Below, in pieces: positions 23,525-35,891 of a stretch of 64,000 bases of DNA. The notes beneath the pieces were generated by a model. It saw only the letters and a list, made by a program, of their open reading frames with translations. It was not told the DNA's origin and made no database searches. Position 1 is the stretch's first letter. Each line of letters starts with the position of its first letter. A program made the position numbers and the translations under genes. Where the stretch lies: contig NC_030989.1 of the NCBI RefSeq assembly GCF_000149955.1, positions 3,664,505 through 3,728,504 on the forward strand, in the 5' to 3' direction. Origin of the DNA: Fusarium oxysporum f. sp. lycopersici 4287 (lineage: Eukaryota > Ascomycota > Sordariomycetes > Hypocreales > Nectriaceae).

Positions 23525-25268
23525 GTCGGCTGCCTTTTGTATGTTCACTTGAGTGCAGTACGGGACAGTTCAGGTATAGTCCTCTCAAATTTCCGAGAGA
23601 GAAGGGTCGAGACCAGGGACTAGGACCTAGGGGCTTGTAGGAGGGAGCCAGCTGCCAGACCGCCCAGCGTATACGGATAGTGTGTGTTTACTTGCTACGG
23701 TTGGAGTGGTTAGTAGGCAAATAAAAGGGAGAGGACCAAGCGCGTAACAAAAGAGGGAAGGGAAGGATGGATATAAGTGTGTGGGAGAGAAGAGGAAAGC
23801 AATGCTGTAACGAGGCACTCACTCCCAGTCGATCCTCTATTCAATGCATTGCTACTGTATGCGAGTACAAGCTCCATGTTTCACACCTCTCGGCAGACCT
23901 AACCCCCTTTTAGATCTCTTGGTCCACGGCTCATCCAAATCTCCCCAGTAAATAAAAAAGACCCCTTGACCTCATGAGCCAATGAGATAGCTCCAGCATG
24001 ATGAGGATGCGTTCACCCACAATGCTTGTGCCCTGCCAAGTTTCGTCTCTAGCAGGCCAAGCCGGGCCCAACCGTTAATTTTCGGGGGGACATTGCTTGG
24101 CAGTGCCTTGAATCTCACCCTAGTCCAGCTACGTCACTGACGCTCTAGCCGCTGTCCAGACGACATCATTGTACAGAGCAGAGCTAGGTGCTCCATTGCT
24201 GATTGCTGGCATTTCTCTTACCATAAAAAGCAGTCTTATCGCACTCTCACTCATCCTCCTATATCTTGCTCTACTCGTCATACCAACAGTGGTGACCTAC
24301 GTAACTAACTAGTGCGATTCAAATTATTCTTGTTTTTATCCTTATTTCATATCCTTCACACTTTACCCTTCCGAGGTCTAGACCCAAGCCATCTTACCCC
24401 ATACAGGCCACCTCAGCAACACCAAATCACACCCTAGACGCTAGACTTGGAAAAAGCTTGTTCATCAGCCAGACAGGGGCATTAATTCTGTGATCCCCTG
24501 TGCCGGTTTCCCGTCTACCGACACTCCCATTCCGATTCGACGCCCAAAGGAGGCTTCATATCGAATTTGCAAGCCACTATGCAAATCCTCTTTTGCTAGT
24601 TCCTGTGTGATATTCTGATATCACAAGTGCCAGAGCTGGCGGCCTCGGTCTGCTTGTGCAGCTAACACTGTCAACCTGGGCAATTTCCGGCACCGTTGGT
24701 GCATATCATCATATTTGAGCAGGCAATGCAGTAGAGGAAAGAATCGAAGAACCCTATACGCTTATGATAACAATAGGACTGCTACTAGAGTCAGACAAGA
24801 TAAATTGTACATATCCCGGGACGTGGCGTCAAGTATTCGACAACATTAGACAGGGCTTCCCTCGGCTCGTCCACCATTCAGTTGAGTTATAACCATCCTA
24901 GCGACCCTGCAGGCTGAAGCATGTATTGCTGCATAGTCGATATCCATAGTTTGATGGAGGGAATATTTTGTCATGGAATAAGGGCATCGTGATTTCAACT
25001 AGGGCGAAAACAATTTTGGGATTCGACAGCCGAAGTACGCCCTGAAGGATAAAGGAATCCAAAATGGCTTGAAGAGTCGAGAAGAAGACGAAGTTTGAGT
25101 GTGGACCGTATATAAGAGAGACTGGAGATCTCGATTCGTTGCTTGGAACGAAGGTAGGTGTATATACTGGGGGGACGCAAGTGAATCCTTTGCCAAGTCG
25201 GTCGTAATCGAACTAATTAACAAAATGACAGTGATAGCGGCATGTAAACTTAGACCTCGTGTTGTTCT
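23525..25268. other. Intergenic: exchanger promoter, HRQ1 3' side
   Basis: About 1.7 kb with no open frame longer than about 75 codons in a plausible context. No RNA gene recognised. Confidence 0.5.
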
Positions 25269-28200
25269 TTATTCGTTGGTATCGCCGATGTTACGGTTCT
25301 CGAAGGCTGCCTCTTTGGCCCGGTACGGAACAGGTTCTGCCAGAACAACTGTTTCAGTACCTATGGGAATGTTTAACTCTGGACCCATCGGCAGTGACTC
25401 CATATCAATCTCGACGTTCAACAGAGTCTTGAGGATCACTTGACTGCCCGCTTTGCTCATCACTTCGTTCGCTTGCTTGCACAACTCTGATGCCACGCAT
25501 TCAACACAACCTCGCTCGCAGTGACAGTCTTCGACCCGCTTCAACGCATCCCGTAGCAGCTGGTCGACATGGTCAAATGCTTTCGTGCTGATACCTGAGC
25601 CTCCTGCACCGCCTTTGGCATCGTAGAATGTTAACCGTGCTGGTCGCTTCCGCTGTGATTCCTGTTTTGCGAACTCTTTCACTGCCGTCTTGCACTCTGT
25701 TCGTACATCGCCAGGCATGCTGATAACAAAAGCTGGCAGTAGACTCATAATGGCATGCTCTGCAGCGTGAATAGCGGCGGCAATATGAAGCCGTCTCTCT
25801 TGGAGAATGCTCATCGCCTTCTTAGGCACATCGAGCCACATTCCCTTACTGAAACGTATGACTGGTGGATTGTCCACCTGTACCGCATCCAACACTCGGT
25901 TTTTCTTGTCGACCTTGAAGAATCCAAACACGTTTTGCTGGATCTTGATTGTTCCATAATAAGCATGCGACCGAGAATTCGAGATTGTTCTGATGGCCTC
26001 TGTCTCCGTGGGATCGATATCAGTATAATCACGCTGAATAGTTGTCCACTCAACCTTGACCCTTTCCACCCTGGCCATTCCTTTGTCAGGCTGGAAGTCT
26101 CGTACAAGGTAGGGATTACCCTGGTGAAGAAAAATGGCTCCATCGTAAAGTGTAAAAGTTGCTCTGGAGGCCTCCAGCTCCTCCAGGACAACATTCCGGC
26201 CGTTGGTGATATCTATGATAGCAAAGTGGTCGTCTTCCGTGTCTCGTATAGCAACATACTTTGCAGGGACAGGGCGAAATCTATCATGGCAATGATAAAA
26301 GCCCATGTCATCTTTTATTAAGCGCTCCATGCAAATCTTCGGTAAGTCTTTGCCAAAGTATTTTGCATCATCCTTTGGGCGTATTGGCATTTCATATGCC
26401 GCGCATTGAATGTGCCCTTCACGCACAAGCATGTTCTCCAGATCAACCTGCAACTCGCAATTGGGCTTTGTGAATAGCTCGTCTGGATTCTGCATGTAAT
26501 GCTGGTCTGTAGCAAATCCGTCGCCAACGAGTATCGAAAGTGAATCCTTGTTGCGACGGCCAGCACGGCCACTCTGCTGTCGCAGGTTGGCAATCGTATA
26601 AGGGAATCCCCACGTCATGACACAATCAAGGGAGCCTATGTCAATACCGAGCTCTAACGCAGTGGTTGCAACAATTCCGAGCAGTTGACCTTGAAACATT
26701 TCAGTCTCGATCCTGCGGCGATCTTGTGCTGTATAGCCGCCACGATATCCCATCACCAGATTGGTACATTCTGGCCGCCCCAGGTTCTCGAGCTCCTGCT
26801 TGATAGTGCTCACGAGCAGCTCGCATTGCGCCCGAACTCTGCAAAATGCAATGATCCTTACACCTCTTAGCATCAGGGCACAAAACAGGCGTGCGCATTC
26901 AAACTTGGTGCTGCCACGGCCAGATGCAGGATCGCCAGGGTCTTTATACGGAGTGTTCCAGCACAGAAACTCCTTCCGTCCTGATGGAGATCCATCGTAA
27001 TCTATCAGCTGGACGTTTTCTATGCCGAATATGGTTTTGAAGTGTTGCTCTGGGTTCGCAACTGTAGCAGAACACGATATAAATTTGACGCGCCGGTTTC
27101 CCACGGCGGCACATATTCGCCTCAGTCTTCGCATGATGAAGGACATGTGAGAACCCATTTGACCATTATAATAGTGCAACTCATCCACTGTTGACGATTA
27201 GTACGCGTATAGAAAGTATAAATTAAAGGAAGCGCTTACCAACGACATATTTCAAGTTCTTCAGGTAAGATCTCCATCGCTCTTCTTGGGGTAATATGGT
27301 AATGTGAAGCATATCTGGATTAGTAAAAATGATTCTTGCTTGCTCTCGAATCTCATTGCGCTCAGTCATTGGAGTATCCCCATCAAAAGTCTCCACCATA
27401 GTCTCTTCAAGACCAGGCATATAACTCATCATCTCTTTCAAGCTCCTCTTCTGGTCCTGTGCTAAGGCTTTTGTGGGAAAGATGTACATTGCTCTGGAGT
27501 TGTAGTCCTCTTCGAGGGCACGAATGACCGGGAGTTGGTAGATCAAACTCTTGCCAGAGCTTGTCGACGTTGACACTACAACGTGCTTGCCATCGTGGAG
27601 ACTGTTGAGAGCCTCTGACTGATGCGCATAGAACTGTGTGATTCCCTTGGCGTTGTATAGAGCGTTGACCAAATCCTGGCTCAAAAGAAAGTTGAGGTCC
27701 CCATACACAGCCTCCTGCTTCTCAAATACTCGATGTCCATCAGGGACAATCTGCCCAGTATACCAGGGGCTCTCCTTGAGCTCCTGTACGATTTCTGGCA
27801 CGGTCTTTCGTTCCTTTGGTATGCTTTCTGGTATCGAATCGGCTGCCTTCTCCGGGGCAAACTCTTCTTGGGCAGAAGGGGCCGGGAAGTATGCCTTTGT
27901 TTGTTCTTTGAGAGTTTCAAGTGGATCAATCCCATCTTCGGAGCATTTGTTGAGGAAGACATTAATAGCATTGGTGAATTTTTGGTTACGCCTCTCGATC
28001 AGATTGGTCATCTGATTTTGGCTGAAAACAGGCATTCTCAGCTGCTCGTCTCTCAATTTTCGGTTCGGCTTCGTTGGCTCGCCAGCCTTGCCTGGGACTT
28101 GTCTCTTCAGATCGCCATCGATGAATTCGAGAAAAAGGACTTCTCGTCCTGCAGGTTCAAGATCCCGATCATGTTGTTTGTCAAGGCTGTCCATGCCAGT

Positions 28201-28740
28201 GTACCCGCCCACTGAAGCATCATGCGCAGGAGCCTGAGACCTGAATGATTTGCCAGTTCGGAAGACCTCGTCCCTTTCAGTGCCTTTGACATCAAGTTGC
28301 AGCATATTCTCGTCGACATATGCAAAGAAAAGACCCTCAGGGCGAATCGCCACCATGGAAGCAATCTCATCGACCAATAGTTCCCGCTTGATATGGGCTT
28401 CAACGGCAGATTTTATAGTGTCAAATGTTGTGGCGAGATGTTTTCGAGTGGTGCAAAAGGTGTAGACAAGATTGAGAGCTCGATGCGTTCGTTCAACCTG
28501 CTTAAACTCTTCTGGCCATTCCACAGCGCAGGGTACTACTGCACTGCTGGCTTCTTTCTGAAGGGTCGGCCGTGATTTTCCTCCCTTTCCTCCCCGTTTG
28601 GATTTCGAGCTGCTCGGCTGACTTGAAGTCAGACTCTCTGCTGTTGAGTCCTCGTCGCCATCACGCTTGCGTTTTGCTCCTGGCAGTGGATATTCTGCGT
28701 TAGGACCAATTCGGTCTGATATTTCCTTGCGCTTTGTCAT
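25269..28740 (-). CDS. HRQ1: RecQ-family ATP-dependent DNA helicase HRQ1
   Basis: Two exons, 28740-27240 and 27187-25269, give about 1139 residues. The N-terminus is basic with KRKRDG and Lys/Arg clusters (putative nuclear targeting). The helicase core starts near residue 370: QSEALNSL, then Walker A STSSGKS, FPTKALAQDQ, and the Walker B VVDELHYYNG, which spans the intron. SCSATVANP (motif III) and QQSGRAGRR (motif VI) follow. The C-terminal DUF1998-type region contains the cysteine cluster CHCERGCVECVAS...C expected to bind zinc. Known role of the family: 3'-5' helicase related to human RECQ4, acting in interstrand-crosslink repair and telomere maintenance. ATG 28740 is the first ATG; the frame extends 23 codons upstream only from a TTG. 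Confidence 0.93.
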
Positions 28741-29373
28741 GTCATCACTGGAAATTGAAGAAATGTGCGAGGCTCGGCTGAACTCATGACAAGGTGAAAG
28801 CCGTTTCAATACGTGAAAGTGGCGACGTCATGCATTGTTCGAGTCGCGAAATTGATGCCAAATCACGTGCATTAATTATAATATCACCAATAGCCAAATG
28901 TGACGAGCAATACAAAGCCTAGTAGAAATGCAGGTATTATTGTATCAATCGAAGCGTGTTTATTTGTGCGAATATGACTGCATGGCCAGCACACGGCTGT
29001 AACACCATCTCCATCCACTTCTCCAGTGTCCAGGACCTATACTAATGGCTTCCCAATGCCATTGTTGAGACACAGCAGTGCTCCCCAAATGATAGCTATG
29101 TATACACAATTCTATCCATGGTTCCGTGCAAAAGCCAGAAAGAGAATAGGCTCTCACGGTGCATTGTATCAACATGTGTGCTCCAAGCTGGGCACGACTT
29201 TATATCCTTCTAGTCGTCTGCCCTGCTTGCCATTTGTATAAACGGCAGCTGGCCAGACTGGCTCCCCTCATGTATCAATGCAAATCCCCGTTTGCGATTC
29301 TATCAGGGCTTGAGGCAGGGCATCACCTCTTTATGGGGGTTTAACAGCTTTGCAAGAGCTTTCCAAACAGTGA
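28741..29373. other. Intergenic: HRQ1 upstream, Ran-binding gene downstream
   Basis: No gene supported. The small plus-strand frames at 29026-29344 lack initiation context or any recognisable protein features. Confidence 0.5.
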
Positions 29374-30946
29374 CTAACTGTTCTGGAGTTCTTTTTGGAT
29401 GATTCCAATCTCATTCATGAAAAGCTTTGCGTTAGCAGCTGACATCTGCATGACATTTGTCAGTTCCAAGTAACGTATAGGAAATTCAAGGCATTGCGAC
29501 TTACTCTCATTGTAATGCTCACAGGTTTGGACTGTTCACCCTCGAAAGCAGTGAAGAGAATGCCAACAGACTTCAATGAAGCCTTTTCTTGGAATTTCAT
29601 GGCGGCGACAAGCGCTGTGTTCAAAATGACTCGATGTGTTTGATCCTGGCGCATGATGAGACGGGCAACCTTGTGACCTTGGGATTCTCCTGCGGCCTCC
29701 TCATCCATTTCCAAAGCGGAAGCATCAAATGATCCGGGGATGACAGCGCCGTTTTCGTCGTACTCGACACAGGCCTGAGGCACATTAATTTTAAGCATGC
29801 CTGCACCTCGTTCTTTCCAGCCGGCCTCTTTGTCGTGGTAAAACATCTTGGCTCTCACAGAGACAACCGTTGCCTCGCCGGCTTCGCCATCGTTGACCTC
29901 GACTAGTAACTGTTAGTACTAAATTGACAAATAGATAGATAGGAAACTCGCTTTTCTGCAACTTAAGCTTCTTTTTCTCGTCGGATTCCTTCTCTGGCGA
30001 AACAGCACGTTCGGCTTCAGGAGGTTGCTCACTCTCCTCTCTTTCTTCGTCCTCTTCTTCGCCCTCCTCGGATTCACTATCCGGGGCACCAAATGGCTTC
30101 GCAGGTTTCTCGCTCTTGAGGGGCTCCGCACCAGGCGCGGCGAAGCTCGAGAGGGGTTTGGTACCCCCTAGAGCAGATCCAAAAGTGCTTCCCCCAAAGG
30201 GGCTTCCGTTGCCTCCAGGGCTCCTTGAAGCCCCAGGATCACGCAATCTTGTCCATAGCAGCTCTATCCTCTTCCCTCAGCCACCTGAGACGCAGTGGTG
30301 TGCCAGGCGCCCAAGTCACACGCTTCGCTAAGCGAGGGCTTGCCAGCAGCGAGTGACCCGAACGCACTTCCGCTCTGAGAGGCACCAAGAGAAGCAAAGG
30401 GCGATGTCCCGGACGACAGCTTGCCAAAGCCAGACGCCGCGAAAGCGCTAGCAGATGTTTGTCCTTGGGACTTTTTTGTCGGTGATTTGCCCGCTTCGGT
30501 GTCTTTGGTCGCCTCGCTGGAAGCAATCGTTGATGGCTAAAAAGAAAGAATTAGTCCAGCCCCCTACATCTTGGCAAATAAAACTGCAGTTAGCATACCA
30601 AATCTGTATCTTCGTCGCGATGTCGCTTCTTCTCGGGCTCGGTTCGTAGAGCTCTATCCTTGGCCGAGTCCGATGATGCTACACTGTTCGCATCGTTTTC
30701 CTCAGCATCTTTGCTTCCCTCTAGTTGGTCATGTGCGCGCTTCTTCTTAGGAGAGGCGACTTGCTCCTTCAAGTCATTGTCGGGCGCATCCGATGTGTTG
30801 GCAGCATCTTCTGGACCAGACGTTGGAGGGTCAGAGATAGAGGATTGCTTTAGTTCACGACGAGTAGCGCGAGTCTCTGCGTCTTCCTTGGTCTCGACGT
30901 TGAGAGGTTCGTTCTTGGGACTGGCATCGGGAGCGTCGTCGGCCAT
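29374..30946 (-). CDS. Ran-binding-domain protein (RanBP3/Yrb2-like)
   Basis: Exons 30946-30599 and 30536-about 30322, then a poorly resolved join, about 30247-29952, 29902-29505 and 29445-29374. The first part is acidic with KKKR and KKRHRD clusters, then FG-type repeats (SGFGKL, SPFASLG, SAFGSL; later SPFGGSTFGSALGG). The C-terminal RanBD1 domain reads RAKMFYHDKEAGWKERGAGMLKINV...RVILNTALV and ends NEIGIIQKELQNS. Known role: nuclear cofactor for Crm1/Ran-GTP export. The intron 29903-29951 begins with GC rather than GT and has a perfect TACTAAC branch site. Between about 30248 and 30321 the upstream frame runs into a stop, and the downstream FG part is in another frame. A 74 bp intron (donor GTGTGA, acceptor AAG) restores it, but the signals are weak, so an indel or another splice choice is possible. 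Confidence 0.8.
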
Positions 30947-32059
30947 GGCGTTCAAAGGCTTGGTGTGATGACGGCAGATTAAGGACGATCAACGACAAGA
31001 CGATTGGGTTTGATAAGGGGAAGACGTTGAACTTTTGACGCAGAGTTTATAGCTGAAGATATAGCACAAGACATGGAAGGTCCGAGAATCACGAGTGATG
31101 TATGAGCAAAAATATGCGCTGGACTCGGAATCAGGCTGGGCGCAGGTTGTCTGAGTAGGGTCACTCTTCGATGTTGGAATCGAAGGTTGAGTTGAGCGCT
31201 GCGTGGAGCCAATCAAACACATGCAGAGTCGCCAACGTCAAAATAACCAGAGCTAACCTAGACACCTGAGCCTACTATAGCTAAGGTATTCACCGCCCGC
31301 CTGGCGCCAATGTCCACGCCAGCAGGAGGGGTAACAATGGAGGATCGAGATTGGACGTCATTTTTACGATTAAACAAAGACAAAATGATCACAGACAGTT
31401 GGGGAAAATGTGAAACGCCCCAAAATATTGTATGTAAGTTGGCTTTATACTGAAACTTGACCCTTAACCATGACTTTGTTCCACCTTTAAACAAAAACAT
31501 CGACCACCTTCACCGATCTTTAAATGGATCAAAGCCCGCCAGTTCATACCTAACGTACGGACCTAGTGCATCTGCTCCGGGAGCAGGGATTATAGCCTTG
31601 CTCTAGGTTCAATTGTCACACGACAAATGCAAGTTCATGAACTATCCATACCATGATTCGTGAATGCGTAGCCATCTCATGTTATCAGCCTTTCATATGC
31701 CCAGAGATCTCTGAATCTAGGATAGGATAGGATAAGATAGGACCCAATGGCTCGGTACCGTATCTCCACGTTAATCGCGCCAGGGTCTGTTTCGTCTTAG
31801 GAAAACAAACAAACTGCCATATTCGACAAAGCATATCATGATAAAAGTGATACATATTTGCAAAGAACAGTTCAAGAACCCTAGAAATCAGTCCATAACA
31901 CCACCCCATCACCGAAACACTCAACACCGCAGTTCTAGTCAGGTTCCGGTTCGTTTCAAGTAAGAATACATCAGTCTAAATCAACCCTTTTAACCACTCC
32001 GTCTTTTCAAATCGCAGCAACCGAATACCGAATCGCGTTTCCTGGTAACGAGCCCGGGC
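30947..32059. other. Intergenic: Ran-binding gene promoter
   Basis: No gene supported. A short GATAG/GGATA run lies at about 31710-31745. The overlapping minus-strand frames at 30979-31222 are short and of biased composition. Confidence 0.5.
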
Positions 32060-33097
32060 CTAGCTGATAAAGCACAGACAGCCAAGACCGAGATAGAAGA
32101 CAAGCAGAGGGTACACTGCAATGGCTACTCGGTTCTTGACAACTCCGCTGCCACCTAAAATGCTGACACCAGCAGCCAGAGACCAGCTGATAAGGACGAT
32201 ATAGATGGGGATGCGAGCGATCCAGTGGAGACCCAAAGCAGACATCATAGCAGCAAGAACCAGAGGGAAAAGCGTATATCCGATGATGCAGACGCTCTGG
32301 GCGAAGGAGCTTTGAGCAAGTTAGCGAATGTCATATGAGCAAACCCAGATAGCGAAACATACATGTTACCACCCAACAGTTTGATCTGTAGCGTCACGAC
32401 AGCCTCACCGAGCCAAATCATGGCAAAGACGCCACTGAATACAGCATCGCGCTGTTCAGATCGAGCGGTGATGCTCAGGAGAACACTTAGAAGTAGACAG
32501 AAGATCAGAGGACCCCAGAGATCCCAGTCGCGAAGACCAGGAGTCATGTTGCTCTGGAGCAGAGCCTCAGCATCTACCATACGGCTCGCCAGTCCAGTGA
32601 GTTCTTCCCTTGTCCCTGAAAGACCTGCGCCGCGGATGCTGGAGTAAGCGCCGCGCAGACCTCCCTCGTTATCAAACATAGTACCCCCCAGAAGATAGCG
32701 CGGGTAGAGCACTTCTCTGAGCTTTGCCCAGACAGCGAGCAGGTCGCGCCGCAGTGTATCCCATACGGACTCGTCAATTGTATTTTGAGGAGCTCTTCGG
32801 TCTTCTCCGGGGATTCGCGAGGTCAGATAACCTTCGTCCAACGGTCGCGACGATGAGCTGGAGCCAATGTTGCCTGTCAAGGGCTGACGGGCGTTGTTGG
32901 TCGCAAGAGGGTCGTCGAAGTCGTTGAGATCGGCTGGATATAAGTCAGTTTCCACGGAGTGTAAAATAGAGCTTTGTATGTTCCGGCAACAATAAGGATC
33001 CGGTGGGCGATCTCTTACCATCATCAGGGTCGATCAAGTCGTCCTCATCCTCCAAAGGTGGGTTGGCATAGTGCCCTCGAGCGCTGGAAGCTGACAT
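32060..33097 (-). CDS. YIP1-family Golgi membrane protein (YIP4/YIPF6-like)
   Basis: Exons 33097-33019, 32933-32363 and 32309-32060 give about 299 residues. A hydrophilic N-terminal half with DPDD and a Ser run (SSSSS) is followed by VWAKLREVLYPR, then DWDLWGPLIFCLLLSVLLS, GGNISFAQSVCIIGYTLFPLVLAA and further hydrophobic helices, five in all. The DLWGP and GYTLFP motifs are hallmarks of the YIP1 domain. Known role: Golgi/ER membrane proteins that bind Ypt/Rab GTPases in vesicle transport. The second intron has a clean GCTAAC branch site, and the joined codon restores the GGNIS motif. Confidence 0.92.
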
Positions 33098-33789
33098 GAT
33101 ATAAGCTTGATGTAGAGTTTCGCTCGATTTGAACAATCAATTATGCAATGCGCGCTGATGGCGATAGTGCCGTGGCTATCTTTCCGGCGTCACAGAGAAG
33201 TCGTGGTTTTAAAAGTGTGAAAGCTGATGAATATGAAGCTGACGTACGTATCTCTAGGTAATAACGGCGAAACTTCCACGGTCGCCTCTCCAGAAACGAC
33301 CCCTTGATGAGAGGTGGCCCAAGCTTCCCTTTCACTGCAGCCAATCACAGCGCCGTCCAGTTCAGGTACGGGCAGGGGGCCTCTCAAGGGCGAAGCCATT
33401 TCAATTGGATCCCTTGAATGAAAGATAATTCTGATTCAAACACGCATTTACTATTCTAGAAATGGAATCATTTATTTGAGGAGCAAGGGAAATCAAAATA
33501 TATTAACCACCTTCCAGGTTTTTCCTAATTCATATTGTCTGACGATTCCAGCTACGCCATGTCATTTCTCCTCACTACAACATCAGTGCGACTCAGAGCT
33601 TCTTCAAGGTTGAGACCGAACAGAAACAAGCCTACAGCCACTGAGCTCTTTGAGTTACAGGCAAAGTCAAAGCTCATTAACAAACACACCATTCAACCCC
33701 TTCCCCTCTCATTGCCTTTGTTCAATATTTCATGATCAATGATATACGTCTCCAGAATACTTTCGAATAGGTCCTGCCTCGAACGGCAC
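33098..33789. other. Intergenic: YIP-family promoter, PAS gene 3' side
   Basis: No gene supported in this stretch. The minus-strand frames at 33141-33399 have no recognisable features. Confidence 0.5.
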
Positions 33790-35891
33790 TTAATGCCATC
33801 CGTTTGTAGGATTATGGTGATCCTCGGCTGACGTGGTGGGAACTTGAGGGTTTCCAAGCCAATGCTGTCCATCGCTCCACTGGCTTGGATGTTGGTTCAC
33901 TGAAGAAGCCGTCATGTTGGAAGGATCCTGATGGTGTTGACGGCTGTTCTGGGCAAATGCTTCTTGGTTGCGCTGATGAGCTGATGGTTGTGAATACCAT
34001 GGATTACCATGGCCATTGGTTGCATGGTTCTGATATCCCAGACCAGCCGTACTGTAGTCTGCTGTTCCCTCCATCGAAAACTCAGTTGACACCGAGTCCT
34101 GCTGGTGGAGCGATGGCTGCTGTCGTTGGGCCTCTTGAGCCCATCGCTGAGCAGCCTGGTTGTAAGGCCCTTCGTATGAGGCGTCTCCCGCTTCAGGGTC
34201 CCATATGGGAAGACCGTCGGGAGGTTGAGCCTCTCCTGACGGCTGGCCATGACCATGAGATGCTATGTTTCCGTTGATACCCACAAGGGCCCAAGCAAAT
34301 ACCGCAACATCTCTAATGGATTGCATGAGCTGATCCATAGGCGGCCCACCGGCAGCTTGGATACCGCTTCGCAATGGCATATGGTGTGGGGCATATGGAG
34401 CTTGGAAATTGTGAACAGCCTCGTGAGGATACCGGGGATACACAGGTTGTTGCGCCCAAGGAGCAGCGAAAACACCGTGGTCGAAGGTAGAAGGAATTTG
34501 GGGAGGCTCAACACTGGGAATCTGAGGTCTTGCTCGGCGGAGGATGACGACAAGACCGTCAGAGGTACATGAGACGACCGCTTCCAACTCGACAGAAGGT
34601 GCCAACTGTCGTGCTGGGCGGCTGCGCGATCTGCGTGCTTGGGGTGCGTTGTCCTCAGGTGGTGGCGGCGACTGTGGTGTGAGAGGAGTCTGATAACGAG
34701 TAGCTCGTGAGCTAGAGCCCAGAGCATTGGAGCTCGTAGTGCGGGATTCACCTGATATTTCGTTGGAAGTAATGCCATCCTGCATGTCCACATCGGGTTC
34801 TACCTTGATGGAGGGACCTGCTGAGCCCCGGTGGGCGTTGGAGTTCGAATCGAGATCCATGGCACCATCCAGCTTAACACCACCTCCCTCAGAATCGCTG
34901 GAGCGGCGGCTCTCGGCACGTCGTTGCTGATTTGGAGCCATCAAGCCGCTTCCAGATCCATTCTGGTCTGGGTACGGGCTGTTGGTGGTGCCGTTTCTAA
35001 GGTGACGAGGCCCCTCGCTTTCATTTCGTCCATTAACTCCATCAATTGTCGACTCTTCATCAACATTGCTCTCTTCTTCCTCGAAGTCTTCGGGTCGTCG
35101 TGGATCTCGGGACCAGAATCGCAAGTAAGCAATGGAATCATTGGCTTTTGCACTCTCAATGCACTTGAGTGCATCATCCAAGCAGGTCTCTCGAATGCAT
35201 TCGTAGAAGCTTTTATGCTGGACTTGGTCGGCAGGAACCCCGAGGATGGAGGCGACAGCATCGGTTGCAAACATAATAGTCAATGTTCTAGTAAACCGAT
35301 TAAGGATAAGAGCAGCTCGGGGTTCACGCTCTACAGGTGGCAACCTGAACTTGGGGGACAGATGTTGCAACATGTGATATCGTGGGTCTCGAGGGGAGCG
35401 TGAGAAGAGACGCCGGACTTGTGGTGCGTCCAGAGCACGTCCTACATTATATTAATCTATGCAAAAGGGTATATCAAGGGGGCAAGGTAACTGCGGTGAA
35501 CATACTCTCACTCTTGGCATCACGCCGGTAGATACTTATACAAGCAAAAAGAATATCGTGGACGATTGAGAAGCAGCATTCACTGCTTACCCAACGACCA
35601 TCACGAGAGCGAAGACGTGCATAGTGCAGGACGGCAGCCTTGTCCAGCAAGACACCGCGACTATGGACGGATCGCGCATATGGAATTTCATCCGGATGAA
35701 AGAATTCGAAAGCCGACTTATTGATGACGTCCTGTGGAGAGTATCCAAGAATTTCAAAGATGGAATCAGACGCGTAAAGGATATTAGCGTCCGGATGTAA
35801 ATCTGGGTGAAAACGTGTTAGTGAAGGTTTGGGAGAGAAGAGACTGGGACAGAGATAACTCACTATGTATAGTCAAGAAAGTATGCTCCAT
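33790..35891 (-). CDS. PAS-domain putative regulator (non-LOV)
   Basis: Exons 35891-35864, 35802-35506 and 35441-33790 give about 658 residues. The first PAS domain (residues about 5-110) starts MEHTFLTIHNLHPDANILYA and contains SDSIFEILGYSPQDVINKS. A second PAS-like domain (about 135-200) reads RAALILNRFTRTLTIMFATDAVASILGV. The remaining 400 residues are low complexity: acidic, Ser-rich, then Gln/His/Asn-rich to the end, typical of a transcriptional co-regulator. No flavin-binding cysteine motif (GxNCRFLQ) is present, so it is not a white-collar or VIVID type photoreceptor. No DNA-binding domain is visible. Function unknown; a role in signal sensing is inference from the domain alone. The leader upstream is long and gene-free. 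Confidence 0.85.

Noticed and set aside
30239..30526. 95-codon minus-strand frame overlapping the Ran-binding gene
   Set aside because: It is the shifted frame of the FG-repeat exon; the overlapping frame encodes recognisable FG repeats.
33790..35891. White-collar or VIVID photoreceptor
   Set aside because: The LOV core motif with the reactive cysteine is absent, and there is no GATA zinc finger.
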